NCBI GenBank assembly: GCA_001466705.2
Contig: LATX02000181.1
Location: forward strand, 730,282 to 794,281
Source of the DNA: Moniliophthora roreri
Taxonomy: Eukaryota; Basidiomycota; Agaricomycetes; Agaricales; Marasmiaceae
Length of the DNA: 64,000 bases
Direction: 5' to 3'
Shown here one piece after another: positions 9,925-22,437 of the stretch. The translations under genes were made by a program, and so were the position numbers. The notes below the pieces were generated by a model. The model made no database searches. It saw nothing but the letters and a program-made list of their open reading frames with translations, and was not told the DNA's origin. How positions within the stretch are numbered: position 1 is the stretch's first letter; each line of letters begins with the position of its first letter.

Positions 9925-12291
9925 ATGACCATGCCCATAATTCCACCTTCTGCTCCTCATCTACCCACTGCCTTGATCACTCCCTTTACCCCACCTGCTC
10001 ATGACCCCAATGCCATGAAGGTTAATGATACTGGATCCAGGATGGACTGGACCCACATGATAGCCATGAGTGTGGTTCCATCCAGCACACCAAGGCAAAT
10101 GGCAACCACAAATGTGAGATCTGTGGTCACTATGGTTGAGCTGGTCATTATGAAGTGGTTTGCTTTGACAAGTGGGCTGGTAAGCCAAAAGCAAGGAGGG
10201 TGGCAGCATCTGAGAGCCTTCCAGTGGAAGTCCCAAGCCTATTGTCTCCAGAATCATTGTCAACCTCTAGTCCCCTACCCCCCAACATCAACAACATGCT
10301 GGCTCAGCTTAACCAGCTGTCAGCCCAGTTCACTGCTCTGAAACAGTCTTTTTAAAACAGGTGTCACCACCAGCCACAAATAGGGCACCTGATCACTTGC
10401 TTTCCTCTTCACCATCTCCCTCTATACATAATTCAGTCTCTGCATATACAATATCTATCCCTGTTACCAATAGACATGATAACCATTTCTGCATATATGC
10501 AAGTCTGAAAGGAAGAAACCAAAGAAAGAAAGTAGTAGCAATAATAGACTCTGGAGCAACTGGCTTGTTCATAAGCTGAAGTTGGGTAGAGGAACACAAG
10601 GTATGGAGGCATCTTCTCAAGAGAGAGATACTTCTGTACAATATTGATGGGACCAAGAACTGAGCTGGGAGTATCTTAGAATTTGTACAGTTAGAGTTGA
10701 CTATCAGAGAGTATGTAGAAGTGGTAGAGTTGTTAGTGACAGACCTAGGCCTAGAGGAGGTTATTCTAGGCCTGCTGTGGTTGAAGAAGGTTAATTCAGA
10801 CAAAGACTGAAGAGCTGGGTTGATGAACATTAGAGTGGAAGAGAAGGAAGAAGCAAAGAATGAGGTGGAAGTAGAGGAGCAATACCAGAAGATTAATAGG
10901 AATTGTCAGCAGAGGAAGAAGTAGTGGAAGGAGAGGATCCTTGAGAATACAACAGACAAGTTATGGATGGCAGCTTGGGGTGATGTACTCAGCTGAGTTA
11001 GCATATGAAGAGTCAAAGAAGGAGAAGCAAAGTATGGAAGAAATTGTGCCAGCAGAATTCCATGAGTATTGAAAGGCCTTTCCTGAGGAGGAATCTTATC
11101 ACCTCCCAGAGCATAAGCTGTACAAACATGCCATTGACCTGAAGCCAGATGCACCTGAGACAATCTGGTCCAAGGTGTACCCTATGTCAGTAAATGAACA
11201 AGAAGAGCTGAACCAATTCTTAGAGGAGAATCTATAAAAAGGATACATTGTCCCTTCCAAGTTACCCATAGCCTCTCCAGTCTTCTTTGTGAAGAAGAAG
11301 GATGGCAAGCTGCGATTTGTACAGGACTATTGCAAGCTCAATAAGTTCACAGTCAAGAACCAATACCCACTTCCCCTTACTTCTAATATCATCAATCAAC
11401 TCAAAGGTGCTAAATACTTCACCAAGCTGGATGTTTGTTGGAGTTACAACAATATTTGGATTAAGAAAGGAGATGAATAGAAGGCTGCCTTCATCACCAA
11501 CTGAGGTCTCTTTGAACTCCAGGTCATGTTCTTTGGGTTAACCAACTCTCTAGCCACCTTTCAAGCACTTATGAATTCCATCTTTGCAGATCTGATTGCC
11601 AAAGAGAAGGTAGCAGTATATCTGGATAATGTTCTCATCTATAGTACCAGCTTGAAGGAACACCATCAGACAATGCATGAAGTACTCCAGTGACTACAGG
11701 AGAATGATCTTTACCTGCACTCTGAAAAGTGTGAGTTTGATCAAGAATAGGTGGAATACCTGGGTATGGTGATCTGTGAAGGTCAGGTTAGTATGGACCC
11801 AATCAAGGTTTGTGCTGTGAAGGAATAGGCAACTCTGAGGAACCTTTGTGAGCTCTGAGGCTTTCTAGGCTTTGCCAACTTCTACCAGCAATTCTTCAAG
11901 GATTTCTCCAAGATCTCACATCTTCTGAATGACTTGACCAAGAAGGGCTGCTGTTGGGAGCAGAGAACTCAACAATGCCAGGCCTTTAAGACGTTAAAGG
12001 AAGCCTTCATGAAGGAACTAATATTAGTCATGTGGAATCCTGCACAGCTGACTCAACTGGAAGTAGATGCCTCTGGTTATGCAACAGGAGAGGTGATTCT
12101 GCAGCAGCTGGAGAATAGATTATGGCACCCTGTAGCATATAGGTTGGAGTCAATGGTACCTGCAGAGCAGAACTATGAGATCTATGATAGGGAGATGCTT
12201 GCAATCATACAGGCCTTGGAGGACTGGTGTCACTACTTGGAAGGCCTACCTGAACCCTTTGAGATTATCACTGATCACCAGAACCTTGAGG
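9925..12291 (+). pseudogene. Ty3/gypsy retrotransposon remnant: gag end, protease, RT, RNase H
   Basis: The order of parts is a proline-rich gag segment with DPNAM (10000-10020), a zinc-knuckle-like CEICGHYG..AGHYEVVCF (10110-10175), a protease motif IIDSGATGLFIS (10540-10579), RT blocks [54 protein letters not shown] (11215-11590), the polymerase motif YLDN in place of YLDD (11617-11632), FLGFANFY (11860-11884), and the RNase H start VDASGYATG..YEIYDREMLAII (12060-12210). At least seven in-frame stops occur (for example 11235, 11478, 11502, 11691, 11748, 11826, 11859). Integrase is absent because the sequence breaks at 12292 into an inverted copy of the RT. Confidence 0.85.
11424..11690 (+). 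repeat. Inverted repeat arm 1 (RT palm segment)
   Basis: The reverse complement of this 267-bp piece of the RT occurs at 12292-12558, about 600 bp downstream. I count only a handful of differences, and those I see are transitions. Confidence 0.85.
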
Positions 12292-12558
12292 CTGGAGTAC
12301 TTCATGCATTGTCTGATAGTGTTCCTTCAAGCTGGTACTATAGATGAGAACATTATCCAGATATACTGCTACCTTCTCTTTGGCAATCAGATCTGCAAAG
12401 ATGGAATTCATAAGTGCTTGAAAGGTGGCTGGAGAGTTGGTTAACCCAAAGAACATGACCTGGAGTTCAAAGAGACCTTAGTTAGTGATGAAGGCAGCCT
12501 TCTATTCATCTCCTTTCTTAATCCAAATATTGTTGTAACTCCAACAAACATCCAGCTT
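12292..12558 (-). repeat. Inverted repeat arm 2 (RT palm segment)
   Basis: The minus strand reads FFGLTNSPATFQALMNSIFA and VAVYLDNVLIYSTSLKEH, the same RT segment as 11424-11690 on the plus strand. The junction at 12291/12292 cuts straight from RNase H into inverted RT, so it is a rearrangement and not normal retroelement structure. Confidence 0.85.
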
Positions 12559-12742
12559 TTGTGTTTCTTCTTATACTCCTTTGAAAAGAATGATAGGACC
12601 ATTTAAGATAGTTAGCTCAAGAGCTCAAGTATAGCTTGAGTGACAGATTAGTGTTACCTTAGCAACTAAATTAATAATGTGAAGAAGACAACAAAGATAG
12701 TGAGGTGGTCTAGGAATTTCAGAATCTAATAGTGTAACTCAG

Positions 12743-13502
12743 TGAAGATGCTCAAGAACCTATGCCTCTACTATGAAGACACTGGGCCTGGGGTGCCAAA
12801 ATACCCCAAAAAAGATATATAAGTTCTTGATTCTCAGTTTTGTTTTGTGAGTTGGTTCAGCATGGTTCACTGTTACTGCAATATTAAGAATAATTCTTAG
12901 CATCTCAATTGGTAGTTCAGGGATGAATGCCTTTAAAACAACTTCTCAGATTTGAGATTTGTGTTTGTATTTGTAAATATTTTCTCAGATATGTGGTTTT
13001 ATTAATCACTTTGAAAGCAAAACTAGTATAAGGTTTGATTAGAAACTGCCCAAAGAATAAACTTCTTCTAAGTGGAAACAAAAGTGCCTCTTGTACCTGA
13101 ATATAGCCCTTTTAGCTATGTTCTGCAATGTTTCTCAAAAGGACAAATTGTCTACACACTGCCAGTCTGAAACCCTCTCTAATTCACATCAAGACACCAG
13201 CCTATACTGATGCACATCAGTTACCCTCTTAGTAAACTGATACAATGTTTGTCCTGTCAGAAAACATGCCTCTTGCATTAAAAACTAAGCTCTTCCTAGC
13301 TTTTATTTAGATCTCTGGTTTGAAATACAATCTCAGGTCTCAACTAGCCTGTGCCTCTTGCACAACTAAATAAGCTAGAGCCTGAAGTAGTTGAAAATTA
13401 CTAATTGCCAGTAGCTCTTCTACCTGAACAACCACCTCATACACTCTGGCAATTGGTGGGTAGTATCTCTCCTACTTTCCACTTACAAAACACATCCTCT
13501 TC
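12743..13502 (+). repeat. 0.9-kb LTR-like repeat, truncated copy A
   Basis: It begins TGAAGATGCTCAAGAACC and matches the reverse complement of 39478-40386 and 61361-62263 until about 13502, where similarity stops. The TG start and length suit a long terminal repeat. It lies about 180 bp after the gypsy remnant, but I cannot show that it belongs to it. Confidence 0.7.
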
Positions 13503-15530
13503 CATTTTTGTGTCTAAAGTGTATGTGTAAGCTCAGCCATGCTGCCTTCTTGTCATATAGCTTTGTCTTCTGCTTTTTAGTACAGGCACCTTCCTGGTAA
13601 CTGATCATCTGTTTCATTTATTTAATTTAATATCAGTATCTGATGTATCTCCTGCTGATAATTTGTCATTCTGTTTTATATCTGTTTCTCAATAATATTC
13701 TTATTAGTGTATCATCAAAGGCTTTTATTCTTTCTTTAAAATTGGGTGTAGATTAAAATATTATTAAAAGTGAAAATATTCCCTTTGGTATGCTTTCAAT
13801 AGAGAGGTATAATGTGGTGTTGATTCCTGCAGTTTTCAGGATGTTCCTCTGTGTTCAGATTTACTGTTTATTTTTCATACTAGCAGTAGTTGAGTATCCC
13901 TGTATGACCTTCTGTCAGCTATTATTTTGTATTCTTCTCTACTACTTGCATTAACTAGCTGCTTAGGGCTCACACCAGTCCTCAATTCTTTTGTATACTT
14001 TATTTTCAACTATAAGAGTGCAAAATATTCTCTATTTGCATGCAAAAAGAAAAGATAAAAGTTATATATATCATCTTCCTCCAACTAAAGAAAAGGATTG
14101 TCCCCAATCTGTTAAGTGCTGCAAGTGGGAAGAAAATAATATGTCTTCAATACACTTCAGGTGGTTCAAGAGTAGTATTTGACCAGGGGATTCCAAGTGT
14201 TGAATTACAGTAGAGATAGATAATGCTGATCTAGCACTGCTCAAGATTACATCCTGTGTTCCAGTTGACTGAAGAAACAGTGGTAGAACACCAGGACTCT
14301 TCTATAATAGGTGCCTTAAACCAAGTCACAATGTCTGGGATGTGATTCTTATTGAACTCATTCACAGTGACCTTAAGATCCTAGCTCTTTTTTCCCTCCA
14401 GTAATAACTCTGCAATCTTAGCACAGTGCTTGAGATCCCTCAGACTGACTTCCCTTACTTTCTGCTTCCTTGCATTGGTGTGAGAGGGCTGGAAATATAC
14501 CCAGGGAACTTGAGTTTATGGGCTGCCAACAATGACCTTGGCTTCTGCATGCCAGAATTTCCATTGCTCTTCTGGGAGATTACTCCATGCTATACCAATG
14601 ATTTAAGACTTTCTGCAAGCATAATTACTATAACAGATGTGTATCTCTGCACAATTGGTAGAAGGTACCTTGAATGCAGATGTCAGAACAACTTGAATTC
14701 TTATATAAATCAGAAATCCTGCCATGATTTCCTAAAAGAACTGGTATTTTTCATAAGGCCAGGTGACAGTAGTAGTTATGTTGGTAGCACTATGGAAGGA
14801 TGCTACTGAAATTTTTCAGAATGCAGGAGGATAAGGGGCAGGCAAGAGGACAAGGAGATGTGGACAAGAGGACAAGGGAATGTGACAGTGTTGTTGACTG
14901 GCTAACTACCCTGTACAGACAAGTACATATATATGTGTGTGTTTTGATTGGTTACAGATATGCTCATCTAAATTTTTTAGGTTCCAGCAAGTGGGTGTGA
15001 GCAAGGCTCAGGTAATGTTTGTGTTAGTTTACCAGAAGCCTTACCTACTGCTTCTGCAGGGTGAGATGGAAAGGTACATTTCTCACCTTCCACTTTGTTC
15101 TGTAACAAAATAAAGTAGACAGATCACATTCTTTATTTAATATAAAGATATCTGATAGAGGAAATTTTAATATGAGGAGGGATAAGGATGTAGTAGCTAA
15201 ATCCAGTATTGCTACTCTGTCTCTTGCAATGTCCTCAATCCAAGATCTGTATTTTCTCGTTAAAGATAGGTTTATTGCAAAAAAAAACACAAGCTTTCTC
15301 AGTGAGGAATGAAAAAATGTACCTTGAGTGAATCCCTCTAAATGCACACCTAACATGTTATGTAATGCTTCTGCAAACACAGATCCTCTCAACATTGACA
15401 TGATTTTCATTCTCTGGATGCATGTCACATGCTGGAACAGTCAAGAGGTCTAAGACAAGAAGTCAGCTTGAATCTCTTGAAACAGCCTGCCAACAGCACT
15501 GAGTAAATAAGGAGAATGAAGATCCAAAAT
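13503..15530. other. No gene recognised
   Basis: This is AT-rich sequence with scattered short open frames on both strands. None has a recognisable domain or convincing splice structure. Confidence 0.4.
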
Positions 15531-15702
15531 TGCCCAACTTACCCCCAATGCCTTCACAATTGGAGCTCATTCAGAAGAATGAGAAGTTGAAAGAAGTGAA
15601 TGAGAAGTTGATAGTGAGTCTAGAGAAGACAAAGATACAGTTAAAGGAAGTAGAGAAGAAATGGAAGAATGAGAGGAGGAAGAACAAGCAAGATGCTGTG
15701 TA
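15525..15702 (+). pseudogene. Coiled-coil reading frame, unknown
   Basis: One frame reads PKLPNLPPMPSQ and then a heptad-like, Lys/Glu-rich stretch (LELIQKNEKLKEVNEKLIVS and onward) to TAA near 15702, about 58 residues. It looks like the end of a coiled-coil protein or of a retroelement gag. No start or neighbouring exon could be assigned. Confidence 0.25.
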
Positions 15703-16055
15703 AGGCTCTTTAAGAGTATAATTCTCTTGGGCAGCCTTCTCTTACACACCATTCTGTGATTGAACCTGAGAAAGATCAAGATGGGGACTGGGCTGATAAA
15801 GAGGACAAGGAAATGGAATTAGATTCATAACTTTATTGATAATCTATGTTTATATTACAGTATTAGTACTAGTAGTACACTTAGAATGAAACAAGCCTAA
15901 GGTATCAAGATGAGGGTGCAGATTTGCTTATGTGGTGCTTAGTCATTGTCAGTCTCAGGTCAGAGATTGCCCACACCCACACCAAGAAATGCTCTGATGC
16001 AAATCATGTGATCTGATATATATCTGACAATTCTAAAGTAAGAGGCCATATGTCA

Positions 16056-16127
16056 ACATCTTTTCTATTTCTCAGAGGCAAAAAGATGTGAAATTATCTT
16101 TTCACCTCTGAGAAATGGAAAAAATGT
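16056..16127. repeat. 72-nt imperfect foldback
   Basis: The segment starting ACATCTTTTCTATTTCTCAG pairs with the complement of the segment ending at 16127, roughly 21 of 24 positions. An inner AAAAGAT/ATCTTTT stem extends it. It is probably a small MITE-like foldback. Confidence 0.7.
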
Positions 16128-16728
16128 CAAATATAGACAATGTACATCCAGTGCTTATATGTCATCATCATAGTCATTTTTCAGGCTGTACATGTTAGAG
16201 GTGCTATAGCTCTGCGCTTAGATAATGGCTCAGGATTTTGATACAGTAAGCTCTATACTGTAGGTGGACTAGGATAGAGAGACATAGACAAGGTATTCAG
16301 AGATTGACATGTGAATATAAACTTGACCCTTATATATACCTAGGCCTCAGACTTGTTCCTGCCAGTGGCTGGCACTGGCCCACCTACCACATGTGGTATG
16401 TAACCAGCAATACCCATCTGATGCTAAACAAAAATCAGCCAACTAGTACAGCAGTTACTATCTTACCTAGAGTTGCAAATTATTCAAGAGGAATCTGAAC
16501 TTCCTTAAAAAATTTCAGAGTTACAGTACTTGTGCAAGGTGCCATTAGGTCTCTGTCTGCTGTTGCAGCTGCACTTCTGAGAGGCCTAGGCCTAGAGCTT
16601 CATTATTATGTTAGTAACCCTTGTTCTTGATACATTTGGAAATATTAATTTTCTTTTTGGAATACTCTTACCTGTTATGGCAGGAGGGGTTGGTACTACC
16701 TGCTGGGCATTAATTTTTTTTTTTGGCC

Positions 16729-17720
16729 CTATTCACTTAATGTAATAAGGTCTTGATTCCCCCTTGCTCTAAACTGTTCTTGTTTGAAGTCAGAAACTTG
16801 CAACAGTTGCCTTGTTTGCCAGCTGAGAGTATCTCCACCATTGTCTGCTCTGTTATCATTCTCTGATGAAGACAAAGGTGACATTGCAGAATGAGAGGTA
16901 TTATTATTGCTATTATCAACATTCCATATAAGCTTCTGAGGATTGGGTTTGGAAGTAGATGCAGATACAGGTGAATCAGCAGATGTGCACATTTCAATAA
17001 TAGAGGTTGATGTTAAGACTGAGGCTAATATGTTTTCTGTTGATGTGCTTATCTCAGCACCTGGCCTGGACCTGGCATATAGTTGGGCTAGCACCCCATA
17101 TTGTACTGTGGTGGCAAAGTAGTATAGCCTGGAATGAAGGAAAAGAATCAGAATAATCAATAACCATGTGATATAATCAATATACCTCTCTGCAATCAGA
17201 AGCATGACTTCACAAACTCTATGAAAGACTTGATGTGCAGAACTCTATGTCCAAGGGAATCCTACCCATGGAATTTCTTCAGTTCAGCACTAGGCATTGC
17301 ACCCAAAAGGATGCTAAAATGCAGGTTAGACAGTTATAAAGCAGAGTAGAAACAATACATACTTACAAAAGAAGGCTTTGTCTTTGTCTCCATCTTTATT
17401 ATACTCAACCACCATAAGAGAGACATATGTCTTGATGCAACCACTGAGAAGGTCAACAAAAAGCTGGAGTTTTGCAGACATTTGCTCTCACATGCTGTGA
17501 ATAATAATATTAGGAGAGTCAAGCAGAAAAGAGGAAAATACTTACCCATCTACTTGATCCTCTTTGAGTAAACTATCATTGTTTAGAGTCTTCTCATAGG
17601 CAGTTTTCCATTGCTGATATGCTTTTTCAGCACCCTTTTGGACATGCTCCTTTGTCTTCTCATCCTCTTTGTTGAAACAAGCCTTGGCAGACTGAACATG
17701 GTTCATTAGGTGAAATATTG
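16729..17720 (-). pseudogene. Unknown multi-exon gene remnant
   Basis: Several minus-strand pieces look like exons separated by 50-60-bp introns. They read AKACFNKEDEKTKEHVQKGA with QQWKTAYEKTLNNDSLLKED (17545-17720), LQLFVDLLSGCIKTYVSLMV with VEYNKDGDKDKAFF (17370-17485), LLGAMPSAELKKFHG with DSLGHRVLHIKSFIEFVKS (17205-17310), and a Ser-rich tail. Donors (gtaagt) and acceptors are in the right places, and TGA/TAG codons interrupt the frame. I do not recognise the family. The coding-like wording makes a decayed fungal gene or transposon passenger more likely than chance. Confidence 0.4.
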
Positions 17721-18149
17721 GAGGTCAGTCCATCATCTCTATGAGTTCTCAGCACCTTCTGGTCAATCTTGCCTTTGAATTCCTCCTTTTGGCCTTCATA
17801 GAACCTGTAGAGAGGAATATGCCTTGCCAGCTTCTTCAGTAAGGTGATTGATGAACAGAACCTAGAGCTCAGACTTTAATCCTTTGAGCTTTGTGGCTTG
17901 GTTAGTGAACCACATTCTGATTCTCTGATAGGTACAAATGTAAGCAAGGGTGTAGCTAATCAACAGACAAAACACACCTTATCATCTGCATCTCAAGCAA
18001 GAAGGATGTTATTGTGATCTGAGTGATGTTTCTTCTTCTCCATTGTCTTGGTAGCCAGATAATCATTACTTAGTGTTGATGTTGAGGGCTTGTTTGCATC
18101 AGACTCACTTGACAATGTGTCAGGCAACACTGATGTAGCAAGTTGAGTC

Positions 18150-18254
18150 ACTCTTTATTCATATAATATTGTAATCAGAATCAGAGTCTTTGTTAGGCTA
18201 CTTTCAGTTCTACTGATAGATGAATTCTCATTACTTTTTGTGTCAGAGAGTATA
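18150..18254. repeat. 105-bp repeat R2, copy 2
   Basis: Near-identical to 68-172. It joins directly onto an inverted, truncated copy of repeat R1 at about 18251. Confidence 0.7.
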
Positions 18255-18594
18255 AAAACATTGCAGCATGTATAGTAGAACAGTAGAAGGATATACAAAG
18301 TGAAACTCACAAAGTGCTGCAAATAAGCTGATAAGACCTGCACCAAAAAATAGATATTACATGATAATGGATGGACATAGGGATGTGCAGCATTGGGGAT
18401 AAGGTTTTCGATAGTGCATTCTGCACTGGAATGCACCATTAAGCCCACAGTCCAACAGGTAACAAGCTACAAACGTTTGAAATCCAAAATGTGTAACTTG
18501 GTGAGTTGGGCACTTTGATGTTCAACTGGGCATACTGGATGATCTAGAAATGCTATAAGATAACTGTAGGTGCAGAATTGAAGGGGAACATAAG
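18251..18594 (-). repeat. Interspersed repeat R1, truncated inverted copy
   Basis: The reverse complement aligns with the middle of the R1 copies at 19688-20305 and 22438-23065, from the block ending TATGTTCCCC to the one near GCATGT. Both ends are missing. Confidence 0.8.
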
Positions 18595-18599
18595 GTTTC

Positions 18600-19687
18600 T
18601 GATCTGGAGGTGCATGTGAGAAGAGAAACCTCATATGTATTCAACACATTCTGGGTACTTGATGAGCACTTGATGAAGCTCACATAGCTGATTCACTGTG
18701 TGTAAGTGGATGTAACAGTAGAATATTCTCAGGTAGTTGTCAGCCCTATGAACTATAATTAGTGAAAAGATCCAGCCTCCAAAGCAGAGAACACTTACTT
18801 GAATAAGCTATAGACTGCCAGAAGAGGCCACTTTTGCCTCTCAATAGGATCCTTAACCACAGTCTGGTATATCTGACACCATATGTCTCAAGTTCTGAAG
18901 AATCAATGTAGGTTTTGCTGAATGCTAGTATGAGCCATGTCAATTGGAGGCTTGTTGGGCTGCACAGAAGAGAGCATTGGCAATCATGGAGGAGGAATAA
19001 TATCTTGTTTTCCATATGCAGTTATAGAAACTAATGCAACTCTTGATAACATAATGGTAGAAGCCAAGTTGTTTTACCATTTACATGAATTTCTCCAGAG
19101 ACACATGTGTGATGTTTAGAACCAGAATGTTCTGCTATGTAATATGTGCTTTAAAAGGGTTTCTTCATTGACAGATGTGTTTGGATTGAAACAGACACAG
19201 ACAAGCCTTGGGAAAGACTTTGTGGGTTTCTTCTGTTGAATGAAGTGCTGAAACACTTCTTCAATTATGAATATTCAGCTATTTATAACAATATCTGCAA
19301 ATTTTCATGCTGGTATTTACTTTACTATTACTATTACACGTATAGAGTGCACCCAAACATTGTAGAGTGTACAATCATGGAGATTTCATATTTTTGTTCT
19401 TAGTGGACACCATTTTAACACCTCAGGTGTTCTGTGCTATAATATGTACAAACAAACAATATTTACTACTATGTCTCCAGAGTGGAAGACACTAGAACTG
19501 CAATTCAACAAAAGCTACTATTATCAATACTTTTGTAATCTCAGTCAATTGCATTAAGCTCTATTCATTGTTGTCAATCAGTAATACACTGATATCACAT
19601 TGGTATAGAATTTAACATGTACCAGTGTTCCTGTAAGGGGAACACCTGTTTTCCTAATTACCTTACTATACTAGACTGGTGTACTTA
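18600..19687. other. No gene recognised between R1 copies
   Basis: Open frames here are short and have no recognisable domain. The sequence is AT-rich and nearly free of CpG. Confidence 0.4.
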
Positions 19688-20305
19688 GTTGCTTCACTTC
19701 GAGTTGTTGTAATGAGGTACAGTGTTCAGAGTGTTGTACATATATTCTCTTTATGTTCCCCTTCGATTCTGCACCTACAGTTATCTTATAGCATTTCTAG
19801 ATCATCCAGTATGTTCAGTTGAACATCAAAGTGCTCAACTCACCGAGTTACGCATTTTCAATTTCAAACATTCGTAGTGCGTTACCTGTTGGACCGTGGG
19901 CTTAATGGTGCATTCTGCACTATCCAAAACCTTATCCCCAACTCGGCACATCCCTACATCCATCCGTTATTGCGTAATATCTGTTTTTTGGTGCAAGTCT
20001 TATCAGCTCATTTGCAGCACTTTGTGAGTTTCACTTTGTATGTCCTTTTATTGTTCTACTATACATGCTGTGATGTTTTTATATGTTATAGCTTCATTGT
20101 TATATGTTCTTCTATTGTTTAGACACGCATTTTAGCGCTCTGGCGCTTAGATATGTGATAGTTCTCACGCCTTCTTGAGACGTCGTCATATATGATGTAG
20201 TTTAGATCATGTGAGTCAAGACCCCCCCAATACTTCGTCATATATACTGTATCCATGGCAGTGGGATCCTTTTAGCCTTTTCTGTTTGGATCTCCCACTG
20301 CTAGG
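19688..20305 (+). repeat. Interspersed repeat R1, copy with CpGs retained
   Basis: About 618 bp, aligned end to end with 22438-23065. It still has many CpGs (for example around 19695, 19850, 20125-20175) where the other copy has TpG or CpA. The right end carries GCAGTGGGA and TCCCACTGC arms (a 9-bp stem) just before CTAGG. I see no TG..CA ends, no coding capacity and no target duplication, so it is left unclassified. Confidence 0.8.
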
Positions 20306-20759
20306 TGCGATGTTTTTGTGTTTTTATGTATTCTAGTGTTAATATACTTTGGATCCCCCACTTGAGGAAGAGTTGGGGTATGTTCAAATGTATATACAAA
20401 GACAGAAATGTGATGATGGGCAACTGTGTACTCTGCCCTTATGCAAGCAAGTAGGTAACTCTCCTGTAGATCCCCAATCATCTATGATGTTGATAACAAG
20501 GATTTGAGAGTGGTCATTCAAAGGGATATCAACACAACTAGTCAAGGAAACAAGAAGACTTTGCATGGGATCTTCCTCTACTTGCTTATTGATAAACTTC
20601 ACTTGTTGAGTACTGGAGGCAACCCTCTACTGCAGAGATTAGTACATTGATCAGATATGAAAGTCAATCTGAGTGCTATTGTGCGTAAACTTCTACATAT
20701 TTCCCATTATGACTGGTACTAATCATGTTGTTTTCAGAGTGGATTTGCATCTCTGAGTG

Positions 20760-22200
20760 ACTGGGACAAGATCCTGTTGGAACTGACAAACAAATTGAAA
20801 GAGCTGCTGCCAGAAGTAGGCCAATCTAAAGGTCTGCTGACATGTTTACTGGTAGGAATAGACCAGAAGAACACAAAAGTCAAGCATTTGAGCTGCTTGA
20901 TATGTCTGGAAATGGTAGTGTTGAACTTGAAGATATTGCTTCAGGTACACAATTTCTTTTTGCAACAGTTCCTGTGTTTTAATACTAACTCCATCCTTTA
21001 GAAAAGTGACATTCCTCAACACCACAATGATATGAGGATTTTGTTGAATGAGTATGTGCCATCGCTATGCTTATTGCTCTGACTGATTTTTTTTTGGATA
21101 AAGAAATGGTGAAAAGGCCACAGCAGGAGAACTAGACTCTTTGTTAAAGGACTATAACTCAGCATATTGGTGTAACCTGCTTTATACAGCACTTGGTATA
21201 AGTCCCTTGATGCTGCTTACAGGAGTGAATCTATGGTCAAGAGGAGTAACGAGACATGTCCTGACAAGCATAATTATTTCATTATTATTGAATGATATCC
21301 CTAGACTAAATATGGCATAGCTTTGGATCTCCATTGGCAACAACAAGCCCACTGATCTGGTTGAGGTGGAGAATATACTCTGGTCAAAAATTCTTTCCAT
21401 AGTGCATTTGGGGGTAGGAGCAGAAGAGGCCCTCAAAGGATTTTTAGAGAAAGTCAATGCCAAGAGGCATAACAAACCCTTTGATCTGGAAAGCACAAGG
21501 TTTTTTGATTTCAAAATGCCAACCCAGGCCATAATTAAAGAATTACATGAACTGGGGCCATTGCTGACAAGGAGTGTACTGCATTACCTTTTGACTGGCA
21601 ACGATATTAACTCCTGTGAATTATCAAATCCAACTCCAACCAGAGATGGCCAAAGTCAAGTAGTAGATAGGGCTGATGAGGATATTGTCATGAGTAATGT
21701 TGTCATCAAACAACAACACTACTACAAGTGCCATTCAACCAGCTGGGCAAACAGAAGTTCCAGACATTGAGATGGTTGATATGGCACAAGTTTTGAATCT
21801 ATATTGATACACATTATTGGTTTCCACTGACCTTGGAGTCTACAGGTTCTGATTGCCACTGCAATCAATACCAGTCTTCAGCCAACTAGTCAGAGCTGGA
21901 ATCAAGATGAGGTTGACAGATATATGTCGATAGATGCTTACCAGTTTATGACCTGGTTTGAAAATCTCCCAGCTGCTCTTTCTATTGTCCCAGTTGATGA
22001 TGAATCATCAGATTCTGAGATGGAAGAAGAAGAGGATGAAGAGGATGAAGAAGATGAAGATGATGAAGAAGATGAAGAGGAGAAAGTAGAGGAAGAAGAG
22101 GAAGAAGATGACCATCAAACCCTAGAGGATATTATCTTGACTATAGGCAATATTTGGACACCTCAAATGATACATGGTAAGATTTTCTTGCCACTTTGTG
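20760..22200 (+). pseudogene. Unknown gene remnant with acidic tract
   Basis: Coding-like pieces are VEVENILWSKILSIVHLGVG with EEALKGFLEKVN and FFDFKMPTQAIIKELHELGP (21360-21570), and an exon reading DEVDRYMSIDAYQFMTWFEN (21905-21965) that runs into a Glu/Asp tract encoded by GAAGAT-type repeats (22020-22110). An intron-like interval lies between them. The domain is not recognised, and the first part (20760-20950) is less certain. It may be a host gene or a transposon-associated fungal gene. Confidence 0.35.
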
Positions 22201-22437
22201 TATAAAGATGGTTAATTTGATTGAAATTAGACCTCTGGTTTAGTGGGCAGTCAAATGCAAATGCAGTTCATTGCAAAGGCTACTTGTGTCATCTGCTTAC
22301 TGAGGCTGCCAAAGGTGCCAACCACTGCATCCTCTTCTGCTCTTCATTGAGGAGAGGACTTGGTCTCTCTTTAGCTTGCTGCATGCTGTCCACCCTGGCC
22401 ATGTGGATTCATCTGGTTTTTCAACTTCAATTACCTG

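Noticed and set aside
12292..12456. A separate minus-strand RT gene
   Set aside because: It is the inverted copy of 11424-11690 and shares its lesions (YLDN), so it is a rearranged piece of the same element.
20265..20305. Right end of R1 (9-bp stem then CTAGG) as a Helitron terminus
   Set aside because: The stem abuts CTAG directly with no spacer, the next base is not the expected T, and no TC start or RepHel protein is seen.
20890..20945. EF-hand calcium-binding loop (reading DMSGNGSVELED)
   Set aside because: It is one 12-residue match in a short, interrupted frame without a second hand or flanking helices, so chance is more likely.
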